Below, piece after piece: positions 1 through 8,292 of a DNA stretch of 50,757 bases. Made by a program: the position numbers and the translations under genes. Each line of letters opens with the position of its first letter. Positions within the stretch are counted from its first letter, which is position 1. The DNA comes from UBA11957 sp963603285 (GTDB lineage Bacteria; Bacillota; Clostridia; Lachnospirales; Lachnospiraceae): positions 1 through 50,757 of the forward strand of contig CAVCMG010000020.1 in the NCBI GenBank assembly GCA_963603285.1, in the 5' to 3' direction. The notes under the pieces are model-generated. The model saw only the letters and a program-made list of their open reading frames with translations, was not told where the DNA came from and searched no databases.

Positions 1-55
<55 letters not shown>

Positions 56-94
56 AACCGTTTCTTCCACTTCATGTCAATGTCAAGCATCTTT

Positions 95-1216
95 TTATTT
101 AAACTCGCCATCCTGATCTCTCCTCTTTTTCTTATTCTCTGCCTTCCACTTGTACATATTCTGGTCAGCGATCTTCAATACCGTATCAAAATCAGTGATA
201 GTGGGATCATACATAGCATAGCCAACAGATACAAAAGGAAGGCTCATATTCTCTTTTCTTTTTTTTTCGACATTTTCAAAGAAAATCGTATTCAAAAGCT
301 CCGGCATATCTATTTTCCTGTGAGATATAACAGCGAACTCATCCCCGCCTATTCTGTAACAATTACCATGCTTACCATAAACCGTTCGAACCGTTTGCGC
401 TACGCTCCGCAGAGCTATGTCTCCATATTCATGCCCATAGCTGTCATTAATATTTTTGAAATCATCTACATCGAATAGAAATAAAGTCATAGGATTCTTC
501 AGATTACTAATATATGTCTCATAACACCTGCGATTCAGTAGACCCGTAAGCACGTCTATACATTGCACGATATCCGTATAGTAGACATAGAGCATGACAG
601 CCGCTATAGACACACAAAGATAAGAAACCCTCACTTCTGAATTCAATATACTGAATTCAACACCAAAGATCAGGAAAGTAATGATACATACCAGGGTAAA
701 AACTGCATTCTCTTGATAGTTTTTTGCAAACTTTATATACTCGATGATGAAATAAGCACAGCACAAAAGATATACAGCCATGAAAATCCAATAGCAGGAT
801 CCATGCTGATATGTGCCATCGTCAGCTATATAGTAAATAAAACCAAATTTACCTGACAACAGTTCCAAAAAAAAATGGCAAATGGCCAGTACCCATAAAG
901 CCTTAGGTATCTTTTTCTTAACTACGCAGACCAAGGTCAAGGTCAGAAGCGGAGCCACCGCATGATCAATGGACTTTGCCAGAATTTGCAGCACCTGAAC
1001 GGAATTTTCCTGATGATCACATAAAACGCTAAGCCACTCTGCGCTTGCACCCACAATAATTACCGCAAAGGCAATTATAAATCGTTTTTTCTTTTCCCAT
1101 TCCAGCAGATTTCCCATAGATATCAGCAAACACATAATCACGGATATGGCAATAGTCATACCTATGCATAAATTATAGTATACATTCATTATGTTCAGTA
1201 TCTCTCCCACATACAT
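95..1216 (-). CDS. Membrane-anchored GGDEF diguanylate cyclase
   Basis: The product is predicted to make cyclic di-GMP from two GTP at the membrane. The 373-residue protein has about seven or eight hydrophobic segments in residues 12-215, followed by a GGDEF domain. The domain shows the FDVDDFKNIND metal/substrate motif near 248 and an intact GGDEF active site at 290-294. The four residues five positions upstream of GGDEF are GKHG rather than RxxD, so the usual product-inhibition site is absent. The start at 1216 is preceded by a GGAAGGA-like site at a rather long distance; the ATG ten codons in is an alternative. The membrane half resembles a generic sensor and its ligand is not recognisable. 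It is monocistronic. Confidence 0.85.
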   Translation of the reverse strand: MYVGEILNIMNVYYNLCIGMTIAISVIMCLLISMGNLLEWEKKKRFIIAFAVIIVGASAEWLSVLCDHQENSVQVLQILAKSIDHAVAPLLTLTLVCVVKKKIPKALWVLAICHFFLELLSGKFGFIYYIADDGTYQHGSCYWIFMAVYLLCCAYFIIEYIKFAKNYQENAVFTLVCIITFLIFGVEFSILNSEVRVSYLCVSIAAVMLYVYYTDIVQCIDVLTGLLNRRCYETYISNLKNPMTLFLFDVDDFKNINDSYGHEYGDIALRSVAQTVRTVYGKHGNCYRIGGDEFAVISHRKIDMPELLNTIFFENVEKKRKENMSLPFVSVGYAMYDPTITDFDTVLKIADQNMYKWKAENKKKRRDQDGEFK

Positions 1217-1521
1217 GTAACATCACATTCGTTCCTTCCCTATACATTTATGTAATACAGAATAACGACTGCTTTCTTTTCAGCGTCTGGAATCACCATA
1301 ATTATAAAAAGTATAGCATTTTCCATATGACGATTCAATGGAAAAAATAATATTCCGACTCCTGAGTATTACTGCATAGTTACGTCATTTTTAATAAGAA
1401 TTTTGTTTTCGATCTGCCATTTTCATGCTAAAATATATAATATATGGGTGTCTTTGATACCCGGCAGTGAACAGTCGCTCGCTGTGCTACACATTTTATG
1501 ATAAAGGAGAGGGAATGTACT
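1217..1521. other. Intergenic region upstream of the sugar kinase
   Basis: This 305-base AT-rich stretch separates divergent genes. It holds a TAAAATATATAAT block near 1430-1442 that could be a -10 region for the kinase, and a weak GGGT/ACCC hairpin at about 1445-1462. I see no clear -35, no open frame with a ribosome site and no repeat. Confidence 0.4.
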
Positions 1522-2475
1522 ATGTATGATGTACTGGCATTAGGGGAATTGCTGATTGACTTCACTCCGCATGGTGTGTCCGAGAGTGGCGCCAATCTTT
1601 TCGAACAGAATCCGGGTGGTGCTCCGGCCAATGTACTGGCGGCTCTGACAAAGCTCGGATGCAAAACAGGCTTTATCGGCAAGGTCGGTGAGGATATGCA
1701 CGGTCACCTGTTAAAGGATACGCTGGATAACTGCGGTATCGATACAAAGGGACTCGTCTTTGATCCAGATGTTTTTACAACACTGGCTTTTGTTGCTTTA
1801 AAAAACGGGGAACGTAGCTTTTCCTTTGCAAGAAAACCGGGTGCTGACACACAGCTTCGCCCGGAGGAATTGCTGGATGAGCAGCTGACAGCGACAAAAA
1901 TCTTCCATTTCGGTTCCCTGTCTCTGACAAACAATCCGTCCCGGGGTGCTACGATAACCGCGATCAAAAAGGCCAAAGCCGCCGGGGCGCTGATCTCCTA
2001 CGATCCGAACTACCGCGCGCCGCTATGGCCGACTGTCGAGGCTGCGATCGCCGAGATGCGAAAGCCGATCCCGTATGTGGATATTATGAAAGTATCGGAT
2101 GAAGAAACGGTGTTACTGACAGGCAAGGAAGATCCCGAAAAGGCAGCGGATGTTCTGCTGGCTGACGGTGTGCGCTGCGCGATCGTCACACTGGGATCGG
2201 AAGGTGCTCTGATGAAGACAAAGGATTTCTGCATCCGCGGCAAGGGACGCAGCCGTAAGGTCGTGGATACGACAGCCGCCGGTGATTCCTTCTGGGGCGG
2301 CATCTTGGCAAGTATCATCCGTGAAAACGCCAGTCTGGATGAGCTGACCGAGGAACAGGGACACCGCTTCCTGCGGTTCGCCAACAGTGTGGCCGGACTG
2401 TGTGTGGAGAAGCGTGGAGCCATTCTGGCAATTCCAACACTGAAGGAAGTAGAAGCGGATCTGGCTTTGAGTTAA
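1522..2475 (+). CDS. PfkB-family carbohydrate kinase, fructokinase-like
   Basis: This ribokinase/PfkB-family enzyme would phosphorylate a sugar with ATP in the cytoplasm. The N-terminal ALGELLIDF strand, the NPGGAPANV substrate/hinge motif near residue 35 and the C-terminal DTTAAGDSFWGG motif (anion hole and catalytic Asp) are all present. The length, 317 residues, is normal for bacterial fructokinases. The start is set by a strong AAAGGAGAGGG site eight bases before ATG 1522; an in-frame ATG at 1498 precedes that site and is not used. No transporter or sucrose hydrolase flanks it, so fructose is an inference from family resemblance, not context. A hairpin terminator follows. Confidence 0.88.
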   Translation: MYDVLALGELLIDFTPHGVSESGANLFEQNPGGAPANVLAALTKLGCKTGFIGKVGEDMHGHLLKDTLDNCGIDTKGLVFDPDVFTTLAFVALKNGERSFSFARKPGADTQLRPEELLDEQLTATKIFHFGSLSLTNNPSRGATITAIKKAKAAGALISYDPNYRAPLWPTVEAAIAEMRKPIPYVDIMKVSDEETVLLTGKEDPEKAADVLLADGVRCAIVTLGSEGALMKTKDFCIRGKGRSRKVVDTTAAGDSFWGGILASIIRENASLDELTEEQGHRFLRFANSVAGLCVEKRGAILAIPTLKEVEADLALS

Positions 2476-2506
2476 ATAAAGCGCACGTTTGAAATATCAA
2501 TGCAAA

Positions 2507-2546
2507 CAGAAACACCCGCCAAAACAGTGGGTGTTTCTGTTTATTC
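2507..2546 (+). terminator. Intrinsic terminator of the sugar kinase
   Basis: An 11-bp perfect stem, CAGAAACACCC/GGGTGTTTCTG (2507-2517 with 2529-2539), is followed by a T-rich stretch. Confidence 0.85.
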
Positions 2547-2585
2547 TTGCCTTAGTATGAAAAAGGAAGCTCCCGTGGAGTTTTT

Positions 2586-3257
2586 TTATTTTTCATTTAA
2601 AATCCATTTACGGTTCCACGGCATAAAAATATTGACGATTGGGCCAAGACCAAAGGCACAGATAATGGTAGCAACACCCAGATTAGACTCGCTCCAGGGA
2701 ACAAAATGCGTTGCGACTGCGATCAGGATCAGAATAACGCAGGTACCGTCGGTGATCACGCGGTTGACAAAATAGGGTGTCGGCAGGGCATCCGTCATGC
2801 CCAGAGCTAGAAAATCGTAAGGGTCTACCCCCAGATCCGCTGTCTGATACATGGCCAGGCCAAACGATGTAATAACCAGCGCGATCAGCATAACGATCAG
2901 ACGCAGGATAAAGGATGCTCCCTCCAGACTGCCAAAGATATGCTGTAGGCAGTAATAGGCAAACTGCACGATATATCCCAGACAGCACATGTTTACGATC
3001 ATGCCAAAACCCAGATATTTCCGCCCAAATATCAGCAGAATGATAAACAACCCCAGGTTGAGAAGCAGCTGGAAATTACCGAGCCCCATGCCAAGGCCGC
3101 TGCTCATGGTCATCGTAAAGGCGGTGTAGGGGTCATTGCCCATGGTGGAGAACTTGAGCCCGGCCACACCTGTGCCCAGAATCACATTTCCCAGAAGTAC
3201 AGCAATCGCTGTACGGATATTCAAGCGGTCTGTAAAAATACGAATCAGTGTTTTCAA
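2586..3257 (-). CDS. YczE/YyaS-like integral membrane protein
   Basis: A 223-residue protein made almost entirely of about five or six hydrophobic helices. It carries the family-type motifs GTGVAGLKFSTMGNDPYTAF near the N-terminus and a second internal half, ADLGVDPYDFLALGM, so the fold looks like two repeats of an xGxDPY motif. This matches the YczE/YitT-type membrane family, whose substrates are mostly unknown. The open frame runs to 3398 through the upstream rrf2 gene. The likely start is TTG 3257, just after AAAGGGAAAGAGAA and 22 bases past the rrf2 stop, giving a two-gene operon. The pairing suggests that Rrf2 controls this transporter. Confidence 0.75.
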   Translation of the reverse strand: MKTLIRIFTDRLNIRTAIAVLLGNVILGTGVAGLKFSTMGNDPYTAFTMTMSSGLGMGLGNFQLLLNLGLFIILLIFGRKYLGFGMIVNMCCLGYIVQFAYYCLQHIFGSLEGASFILRLIVMLIALVITSFGLAMYQTADLGVDPYDFLALGMTDALPTPYFVNRVITDGTCVILILIAVATHFVPWSESNLGVATIICAFGLGPIVNIFMPWNRKWILNEK

Positions 3258-3279
3258 TTCTCTTTCCCTTTCGTTTATG

Positions 3280-3714
3280 TCAGATAACGTAGTTCTGTGC
3301 CAGCTCCTCCTGCCACGAAACCAGATCTGCCAGGGTGTATTTGTCCAGTACACCACGGATGGCATCATCCAGTTCTTTCCATAAACGAAGTGTAACACAA
3401 CCAGACTGTCTCGGGCAATGGTTTTCCGGATCTTCCAGACAACTTACCGGGGACATATCGCCCTCGATCAGCCGGATAATATCACCGACGCAGTATTCCT
3501 CCGGTTTTCTCGTCAGATGATAGCCGCCCTGCGGTCCGCGGATACTGCGCACATACCGAGCCTTAACTAACACCGATACGATCTGCTCCAGATACTTCGC
3601 CGAAATCTCCTGTCTCGCTGCCACATCCTTGATGCGCACCGGATCACCCTCCTGATTCATTGCCAGATCTATCATCAGACGCAGCGCATAGCGTCCTCTC
3701 GTTGAAATTTTCAT
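3280..3714 (-). CDS. Rrf2/IscR-family transcriptional regulator
   Basis: A 144-residue winged-helix repressor. The N-terminus (MKISTRGRYALRLMIDLA) and the recognition segment ending at RSIRGPQGGY are typical of Rrf2 proteins. Cysteines at 92, 100 and 106 match the three-Cys cluster site of IscR-type members, so it probably senses Fe-S status, redox or a sulfur metabolite. It is the first gene of an operon with the YczE-like protein. The promoter is a perfect TTGACA-17-TATAAT, and a TATGA/TCATA dyad sits at the expected transcription start, which fits autorepression. Whether it binds a cluster or a small molecule cannot be told from sequence. Confidence 0.9.
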   Translation of the reverse strand: MKISTRGRYALRLMIDLAMNQEGDPVRIKDVAARQEISAKYLEQIVSVLVKARYVRSIRGPQGGYHLTRKPEEYCVGDIIRLIEGDMSPVSCLEDPENHCPRQSGCVTLRLWKELDDAIRGVLDKYTLADLVSWQEELAQNYVI

Positions 3715-3745
3715 TTGATATTCTCCTGTTTTCCTACTATTTTTG

Positions 3746-3759
3746 TATGATTAGTCATA
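3746..3759. promoter_or_regulatory. Candidate Rrf2 operator
   Basis: The inverted repeat TATGATTAGTCATA lies 6 bases downstream of the -10 box, over the probable +1 of the rrf2 promoter. This position fits a repressor site. Confidence 0.55.
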
Positions 3760-3764
3760 AATGC

Positions 3765-3793
3765 ATTATAGGCTCATATTTTTGGATTGTCAA
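3765..3793 (-). promoter_or_regulatory. Sigma-A promoter of rrf2-yczE
   Basis: Read on the minus strand, TTGACA (3793-3788), a 17-base spacer and TATAAT (3770-3765) form an exact consensus promoter. Confidence 0.88.
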
Positions 3794-3874
3794 TGGATAG
3801 TGTTGCTTTTCTTCCTGCCTCTTGCTATGATAAAAAAAAATTATTTCAGAACTTTCATAATGCAGGAGATCATC

Positions 3875-4453
3875 ATGCATCCAGATATCATTTTAAAAAA
3901 GCTGTCCGACATCATCCCGGCAGACGTTTCTTCCTATATAAATCTGCTTTCCGAGACAGAAAAAAAAGCCGTCCACCAGGTACACTCCGATGAACGACGT
4001 TATTTAAAAGCCTGGGCTCATGCTTTTGTCCGTCAGACCATAGCCGATTGCATGCATATTGCCCCACAAAATCTTCAATTTACTGAAGGCGCTCATAAAA
4101 AACCGGGATTTTCAAATCCCGGCGCTCTCCATTTTTCCATATCCTACACCACCGACGCCGCCGCTGTCATGATCAGCCAGCTCCCCGTCGGCCTCGATCT
4201 GGAAAAGCTCCGCCCCCACAAGATGCGGTTCAAAGACAATCTCGGCACACCTGCCGAGCTTGCCCGCCTGCGCCAGTCCCCCGAAGACCTCCCCCTCTTC
4301 TACGAATTCTGGACCCGCAAAGAAGCCTGGCTCAAATACACCGGGGAGGGGCTTTGCGTTCCACTGAACAGCTTCGACGTATGGCAGCCGCCTGTAAGCA
4401 ATCGGCTTCATACTATATGTAAAGAGGGATATTGTATCAGCTGGTGCGAGTAA
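3875..4453 (+). CDS. Sfp-type 4'-phosphopantetheinyl transferase
   Basis: The enzyme transfers the phosphopantetheine arm of CoA to a Ser of an acyl- or peptidyl-carrier protein. It shows the PPTase hallmarks: an LHFSISYT strand, the metal-binding VGLDLEKL motif and the FWTRKEAWLKYTGEGL motif. The start ATG 3875 has CAGGAG six bases upstream; the longer frame to 3761 would put the rrf2 promoter inside the gene. At 192 residues it is slightly short for Sfp (about 225). No carrier-protein or synthase gene is nearby, so it could serve AcpS-like housekeeping or a distant cluster. Confidence 0.88.
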   Translation: MHPDIILKKLSDIIPADVSSYINLLSETEKKAVHQVHSDERRYLKAWAHAFVRQTIADCMHIAPQNLQFTEGAHKKPGFSNPGALHFSISYTTDAAAVMISQLPVGLDLEKLRPHKMRFKDNLGTPAELARLRQSPEDLPLFYEFWTRKEAWLKYTGEGLCVPLNSFDVWQPPVSNRLHTICKEGYCISWCE

Positions 4454-4522
4454 CCACGGAACAAGCTCCCCACGCTGGCTGTGTCCATCTGCTCTATCAT
4501 CACTGGGAGTTTTCCGTCAACA

Positions 4523-4996
4523 TTACTCCTCCGGCTGCGCAAACATCTCCCGGTGCTCCACCTGTGAGGAAAAACAGATCATCGTCCGTGTCCGTCCAAA
4601 CCTCTGCAGATCATCAATAAATTCATCCAGCTGCGTCGTATCCTTAAACACAACCTCCAAAAGCATCGCAAAATCCCCCGTTACGCAATGGCAGGCCACC
4701 ACATTCGAAATCCCCTGCACATACGGATAAAACTCATCCTTCTGTTTCGGCTCCAGCTCCAGACTGATAAACGCCCGGATCGAATACCCCAGTGCCTTCG
4801 CATTCAGCTTCACCGTAAAGCCATCAATAATCCCCCGCTGCGCCAGCCGGTCAATCCTGGCCGCCACAGCCGTCGAAGATAAAAACACCTTTTCTGAAAT
4901 CTCCTTAGCTGAAATCCTTGCATTTTTCTGTAGCATATCAATGATCTGATAATCAATATTGTCAAGTTCCTGTACAACCACCGGTCTGTCTTTCAT
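4523..4996 (-). CDS. Lrp/AsnC-family transcriptional regulator
   Basis: A 157-residue regulator with an N-terminal winged helix-turn-helix (LDNIDYQIIDMLQKNARISAKEI, then SSTAVAARIDRL) and a C-terminal RAM effector domain (residues about 65-150, with the VTGDFAMLLEVVFKD strand). Such proteins bind an amino acid and repress or activate nearby genes. The start at 4996 follows a strong GAGGAGGAAG. The frame extends upstream to 5125, but that part covers the palindromic leader. The nested inverted repeats between this gene and malQ are the obvious candidate for autoregulation. Its target and ligand are not evident. Confidence 0.92.
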   Translation of the reverse strand: MKDRPVVVQELDNIDYQIIDMLQKNARISAKEISEKVFLSSTAVAARIDRLAQRGIIDGFTVKLNAKALGYSIRAFISLELEPKQKDEFYPYVQGISNVVACHCVTGDFAMLLEVVFKDTTQLDEFIDDLQRFGRTRTMICFSSQVEHREMFAQPEE

Positions 4997-5034
4997 CTGT
5001 TCTTCCTCCTCATTGTCATGCCCGCAGAAATTTT

Positions 5035-5155
5035 CGGACAATATATATTTAGTTAAAAACAAAGAAAGGTGTATAAAACAAGCTGGAAAGTCAGGTAAAC
5101 CTGCCTTTTTTCTTGATTTATACACCTTTGTATAAGCTTTTTATTATATTGTCCG
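5035..5155. promoter_or_regulatory. Nested palindrome upstream of the Lrp gene
   Basis: Three almost co-centred inverted repeats fall in 121 bases. The outer pair is CGGACAATATA/TATATTGTCCG (5035-5045, 5145-5155). The middle pair is an 18-bp arm with one mismatch (5065-5082, 5112-5129). The inner pair is CAGGT/ACCTG (5092-5103). The segment TATACACCTTTGTATA is a separate short palindrome at 5119-5134. It may be a multi-site Lrp operator, or partly a malQ terminator, since the minus strand is T-rich after the middle stem. Confidence 0.6.
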
Positions 5156-5181
5156 TATTGTATACTATCTGTTATACTTTG

Positions 5182-6876
5182 TCAATGTTTTCTTGCGCCA
5201 CGATTGCGTTTTCCGTGATATGCTTTCCTTCCGGCCTTTGCAGCACCGTTATTTTCCGCTGCTGCCACCTGCTTCTCCGGCTCCACAGTTTCCTGCTTCT
5301 CTGTCAGTCCGGAATCTTCTGTTTTTTCCACAGAAATCACAGCATCATCCACCACCGGCTCATCTTCTGTATCCTCTTCGTCATCACCAAAGAAACGGAA
5401 CGCCTTCTTCGTCATCGAACGGATCTTTCTGATCAAAGCCGCATTGAAAGCACCCTCACTCATACGCCACTTCCAGTTTGCCCCGGTCGTAGACGGATGG
5501 TTCATCCGCGCCTCATTGCCCAACATCAGAAGGTCCTGCAGCGGCACAATGCACAGATTGGCGCAGCTTAACATAGCCCAGCGGATCATATCCCAGCAGA
5601 CCGTGTCCTGTCTGCCGATGAAATTCTGCAGCACCTTCTCGATATACGCCACACGCTCCGGCTCCAGAGCATCAAACCAGCCCTTCAACGTCTCATTATC
5701 ATGTGTACCCGTGTAAACCACACTGTTGCTGTCATACCGGTACGGCATATGCGTATTCATCGGATCCTCCGGCACAAAACCAAACTCCAGTACATGCATA
5801 TTCGGGAAACCGCTGTCTGCCACCATCTTTTCCACTGACGGCGTGATCACACCCAGATCCTCGGCAATCACCTCCATATCCGGAATTTCCCGTTTCAGCA
5901 CTTCAAACAGCTCAATGCCCGGACCCTTTTCCCAGTGACCGTTCACCGCCGTCTTATCCAGCGCCGGTACAGCAAAATATTCATCAAACCCGCGGAAATG
6001 ATCGATCCGCACCACATCATACAGCTTCTTTGCATGACGCATCCGGCGAATCCACCAGTCGTAGCCCGTCTGCTTATGGTAATCCCAGCGATACAGAGGA
6101 TTCCCCCAGAGCTGCCCCGTCTCCGAAAAAGCATCCGGCGGCACACCTGCTACCTGCACCGGGTAATTCTCATCATCAAACTGGAACAGCTGTGGACAGC
6201 TCCATGCATCCGCACTGTCAAACGCCACATAGATTGGCAGATCACCGATAATCTTTAATCCGATCTTATTCACATACGCCTTTAGCTTCATCCACTGTTC
6301 AAAGAACTTGAACTGCAAAAACTCATAAAACTCGATCTTCTCCGGATATGTACTGTAATAATAATCCAGAGAATACCCCCAGCGCATCCGGATATCCTGC
6401 GCCCATTCGCTCCAGGGCTTGCCCTCAAAGCACTTCTTCACCGCCATAAACAGCGCATAGTCCTTAACCCACCATTCATTTTCCCGCATAAATGCCTGAA
6501 AATCCGGGTTTTCGCTGATATGGCTTCTCTCATACGCCTTGCGCAGTAACGGGAATCTGTTCTCATACAGCTTACCATATTCCACATAATTCGGATGCCC
6601 CACAAGATCTGCCCCGTCGCATTCCTCCCTTGTCAGAAGCCCCTCCTCGATCAAAGTCTCCAGATCGATCAGATACGGATTTCCCGCAAAAGTAGAAAAC
6701 GGCTGGTACGGCGAATCCCCATATCCCGTCGGCCCCAGAGGCAGAATCTGCCAGTAGCTCTGCCCGGCCTCCACTAATTTGTCCGCAAATTCATATGCTT
6801 CCTTCGAAAACGTACCAATACCGTACCTCGACGGAAGGCTTGAAATCGGAAGCAGTATGCCGCTTGCTCTGTTCAT
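5182..6876 (-). CDS. malQ: 4-alpha-glucanotransferase (amylomaltase) with charged C-terminal tail
   Basis: This GH77 enzyme transfers maltodextrin segments between glucans in the cytoplasm. The N-terminus SGILLPISSLPSRYGIGTF, the nucleophile motif VVRIDHFRGF, the acid/base motif EVIAEDLGVIT and the TGTHDNETLKGW loop are all intact, and the core ends around residue 490. About 70 further residues form an unusual low-complexity tail: an acidic block (DDEEDTEDE) followed by Gln/Glu/Ala-rich and Lys/Arg-rich sequence ending GKRNRGARKH. Start 6876 has GGAGGAA nine bases upstream. A TATAAT box (6921-6916) is a possible -10. No glycogen genes are adjacent. Confidence 0.93.
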   Translation of the reverse strand: MNRASGILLPISSLPSRYGIGTFSKEAYEFADKLVEAGQSYWQILPLGPTGYGDSPYQPFSTFAGNPYLIDLETLIEEGLLTREECDGADLVGHPNYVEYGKLYENRFPLLRKAYERSHISENPDFQAFMRENEWWVKDYALFMAVKKCFEGKPWSEWAQDIRMRWGYSLDYYYSTYPEKIEFYEFLQFKFFEQWMKLKAYVNKIGLKIIGDLPIYVAFDSADAWSCPQLFQFDDENYPVQVAGVPPDAFSETGQLWGNPLYRWDYHKQTGYDWWIRRMRHAKKLYDVVRIDHFRGFDEYFAVPALDKTAVNGHWEKGPGIELFEVLKREIPDMEVIAEDLGVITPSVEKMVADSGFPNMHVLEFGFVPEDPMNTHMPYRYDSNSVVYTGTHDNETLKGWFDALEPERVAYIEKVLQNFIGRQDTVCWDMIRWAMLSCANLCIVPLQDLLMLGNEARMNHPSTTGANWKWRMSEGAFNAALIRKIRSMTKKAFRFFGDDEEDTEDEPVVDDAVISVEKTEDSGLTEKQETVEPEKQVAAAENNGAAKAGRKAYHGKRNRGARKH

Positions 6877-7048
6877 GCTGCTTGTTCCTCCATTTTGTTG
6901 ATTCTTGTCATATGAATTATAGTATCTCATAAAAGAGAAGTTCCCGCAAGGTAGTATCCTGCACAAAAAATAAAGCCTAAATTTTTTAATTTCATCGCCA
7001 TCAAAAGTAAAAATTTGTTCATACAATAATATTGCAAATATTTTTCTC

Positions 7049-7077
7049 TTGACTTTTTTCTAAAGTCATAGTAAACT
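7049..7077 (+). promoter_or_regulatory. Promoter of the abi-associated small RNA
   Basis: TTGACT, a 17-base spacer and TAAACT predict a transcription start near 7084, immediately before a compact structured segment. Confidence 0.65.
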
Positions 7078-7083
7078 TGGCTT

Positions 7084-7152
7084 AGTGATCGTACCGGGGA
7101 AACTTGTGAAGCCCTTGGTCCGGAAGGCTCCTGCGGGAGCCTTTCGTTATAT
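7084..7152 (+). ncRNA. Candidate abiF-type structured small RNA
   Basis: A self-contained RNA gene of about 65-70 bases. It has its own promoter, an internal hairpin in which ACC-GGG (7093-7099) pairs with CCC-GGT (7112-7119) through short bulges, and a terminal hairpin AAGGCTCC-TGCG-GGAGCCTT (7124-7143) followed by TCGTTATATTT. There is no open frame with a ribosome site. It lies about 100 bases upstream of, and on the same strand as, an Abi_2/AbiF-type gene. Structured RNAs called abiF are known to lie upstream of such genes; assignment here rests on position and architecture, not on a covariance match. Confidence 0.6.
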
Positions 7153-7252
7153 TTACCGGACTTTTCCAAGTTCCATTTCCTAATATTTCCTAACATATGC
7201 CACAATATCAGACACCGCATACCCCATTAAAACTTTTAAGAAGGAGATTATA

Positions 7253-8167
7253 TTGACAAAAGCTTTTAAATCCTATGACGAACAGATCACACTGTTAAGA
7301 AACAAGAATCTCTTGATTCCCAATCCCGCATATGCCAAGCATATCCTTGCCAAAACCAGTTATTTTTCTCTCATTTCCGGCTATAAAAGCTATTTTAAAA
7401 ATCCTACTACCGGAAATTTCAAAGATTCTACCACATTCGAAGACATCTACCGGTTATACTGTTTCGATAATGAACTCCGTAGCATCTTTCTGAAATACAT
7501 TCTTATCGCCGAACACAGCGTAAAATCTTCCTTGGCCTACCATTTCACAAACTTGTATGGAACAGATCAAAATGAATACCTGTCACCTTCTCATTACATG
7601 GCAACTGCTTCAACGCAACAACAATTACATGATTTTTTAAATATTCTTTCCTATCAGCTTACACACAAAAGTAACTATACCTACATAACACATTACAAGC
7701 TTCACCATAAAAACGTTCCACTTTGGATTTTAATTCATGTTTTGACACTCGGACAATTTTCCCATATGTATGACTTCTTAACCGCAAGCGTTCCCATTAA
7801 AGTATGTCAGGACTTTCATAACATACATCGAAAGGACATGCATTCTTTTCTGTCCATTATGACAAAGCATCGTAATGTATGTGCCCATGGAGACCGTTTT
7901 TTCAATTACACTACCAAAGACAGCCTTACCGATACCGTCATCCATCAAAAATTGCAAATTTCAAAAAAACATCTACGTTACCAGTATGGAAAAAATGATA
8001 TTTTCTCCGAAGTAATCATTTTGAAATATTTACTGGATAAAGAAGATTTTCATAATTTCTTCTCTGAATTAAAATGCTGCTTAAATAAATTTCACCTATA
8101 TTCTCAAGTCATCACACAAATGGGTTTTCCACCAAACTGGAAATCTATCATACAGTTAAGCCCCTGA
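7253..8167 (+). CDS. Abi_2/AbiD-AbiF-family HEPN abortive-infection protein
   Basis: A 304-residue Abi family protein. The N-terminus (SYDEQITLLRNKNLLI, then YFSLISGYKSYF) and the central block FDNELRSIFLKYILIAEHSVK are family-typical. Residues 207-212, RNVCAH, form the RX4H motif of HEPN ribonucleases, followed by GDRFFNY. The start is TTG 7253 with AAGGAG seven bases upstream. Members block phage growth by growth arrest, presumably through RNA cleavage. The gene is preceded by a structured small RNA, which suggests an RNA that restrains or guides the protein. It is more AT-rich than its neighbours, in keeping with recent acquisition. No other defence gene is adjacent. Confidence 0.88.
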   Translation: MTKAFKSYDEQITLLRNKNLLIPNPAYAKHILAKTSYFSLISGYKSYFKNPTTGNFKDSTTFEDIYRLYCFDNELRSIFLKYILIAEHSVKSSLAYHFTNLYGTDQNEYLSPSHYMATASTQQQLHDFLNILSYQLTHKSNYTYITHYKLHHKNVPLWILIHVLTLGQFSHMYDFLTASVPIKVCQDFHNIHRKDMHSFLSIMTKHRNVCAHGDRFFNYTTKDSLTDTVIHQKLQISKKHLRYQYGKNDIFSEVIILKYLLDKEDFHNFFSELKCCLNKFHLYSQVITQMGFPPNWKSIIQLSP

Positions 8168-8292
8168 CATTTTCCCATTCAAAGTAACCGCCCGTACCTC
8201 ACCCACAATCATTAAGTAACTGCACAGCAGGGCGCAGCCCGCCCTGTGCCCCACTCCCCACCACCCTGCCACCTCCGCCCAGCCAACACACA
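8168..8292. other. Spacer between the abi gene and the palindrome
   Basis: The stretch is C-rich and has no gene. An imperfect hairpin at 8220-8252 (GCACAG, GGGCG and matching CGCCCTGTGC) may end abi transcription, but no T-tract follows. Confidence 0.35.

Noticed and set aside
7084..7152. Signal recognition particle RNA, suggested by GGTCCGGAAGG
   Set aside because: The conserved GGAAGCAGC tetraloop side of SRP RNA is missing and the hairpins do not fit helix 8.
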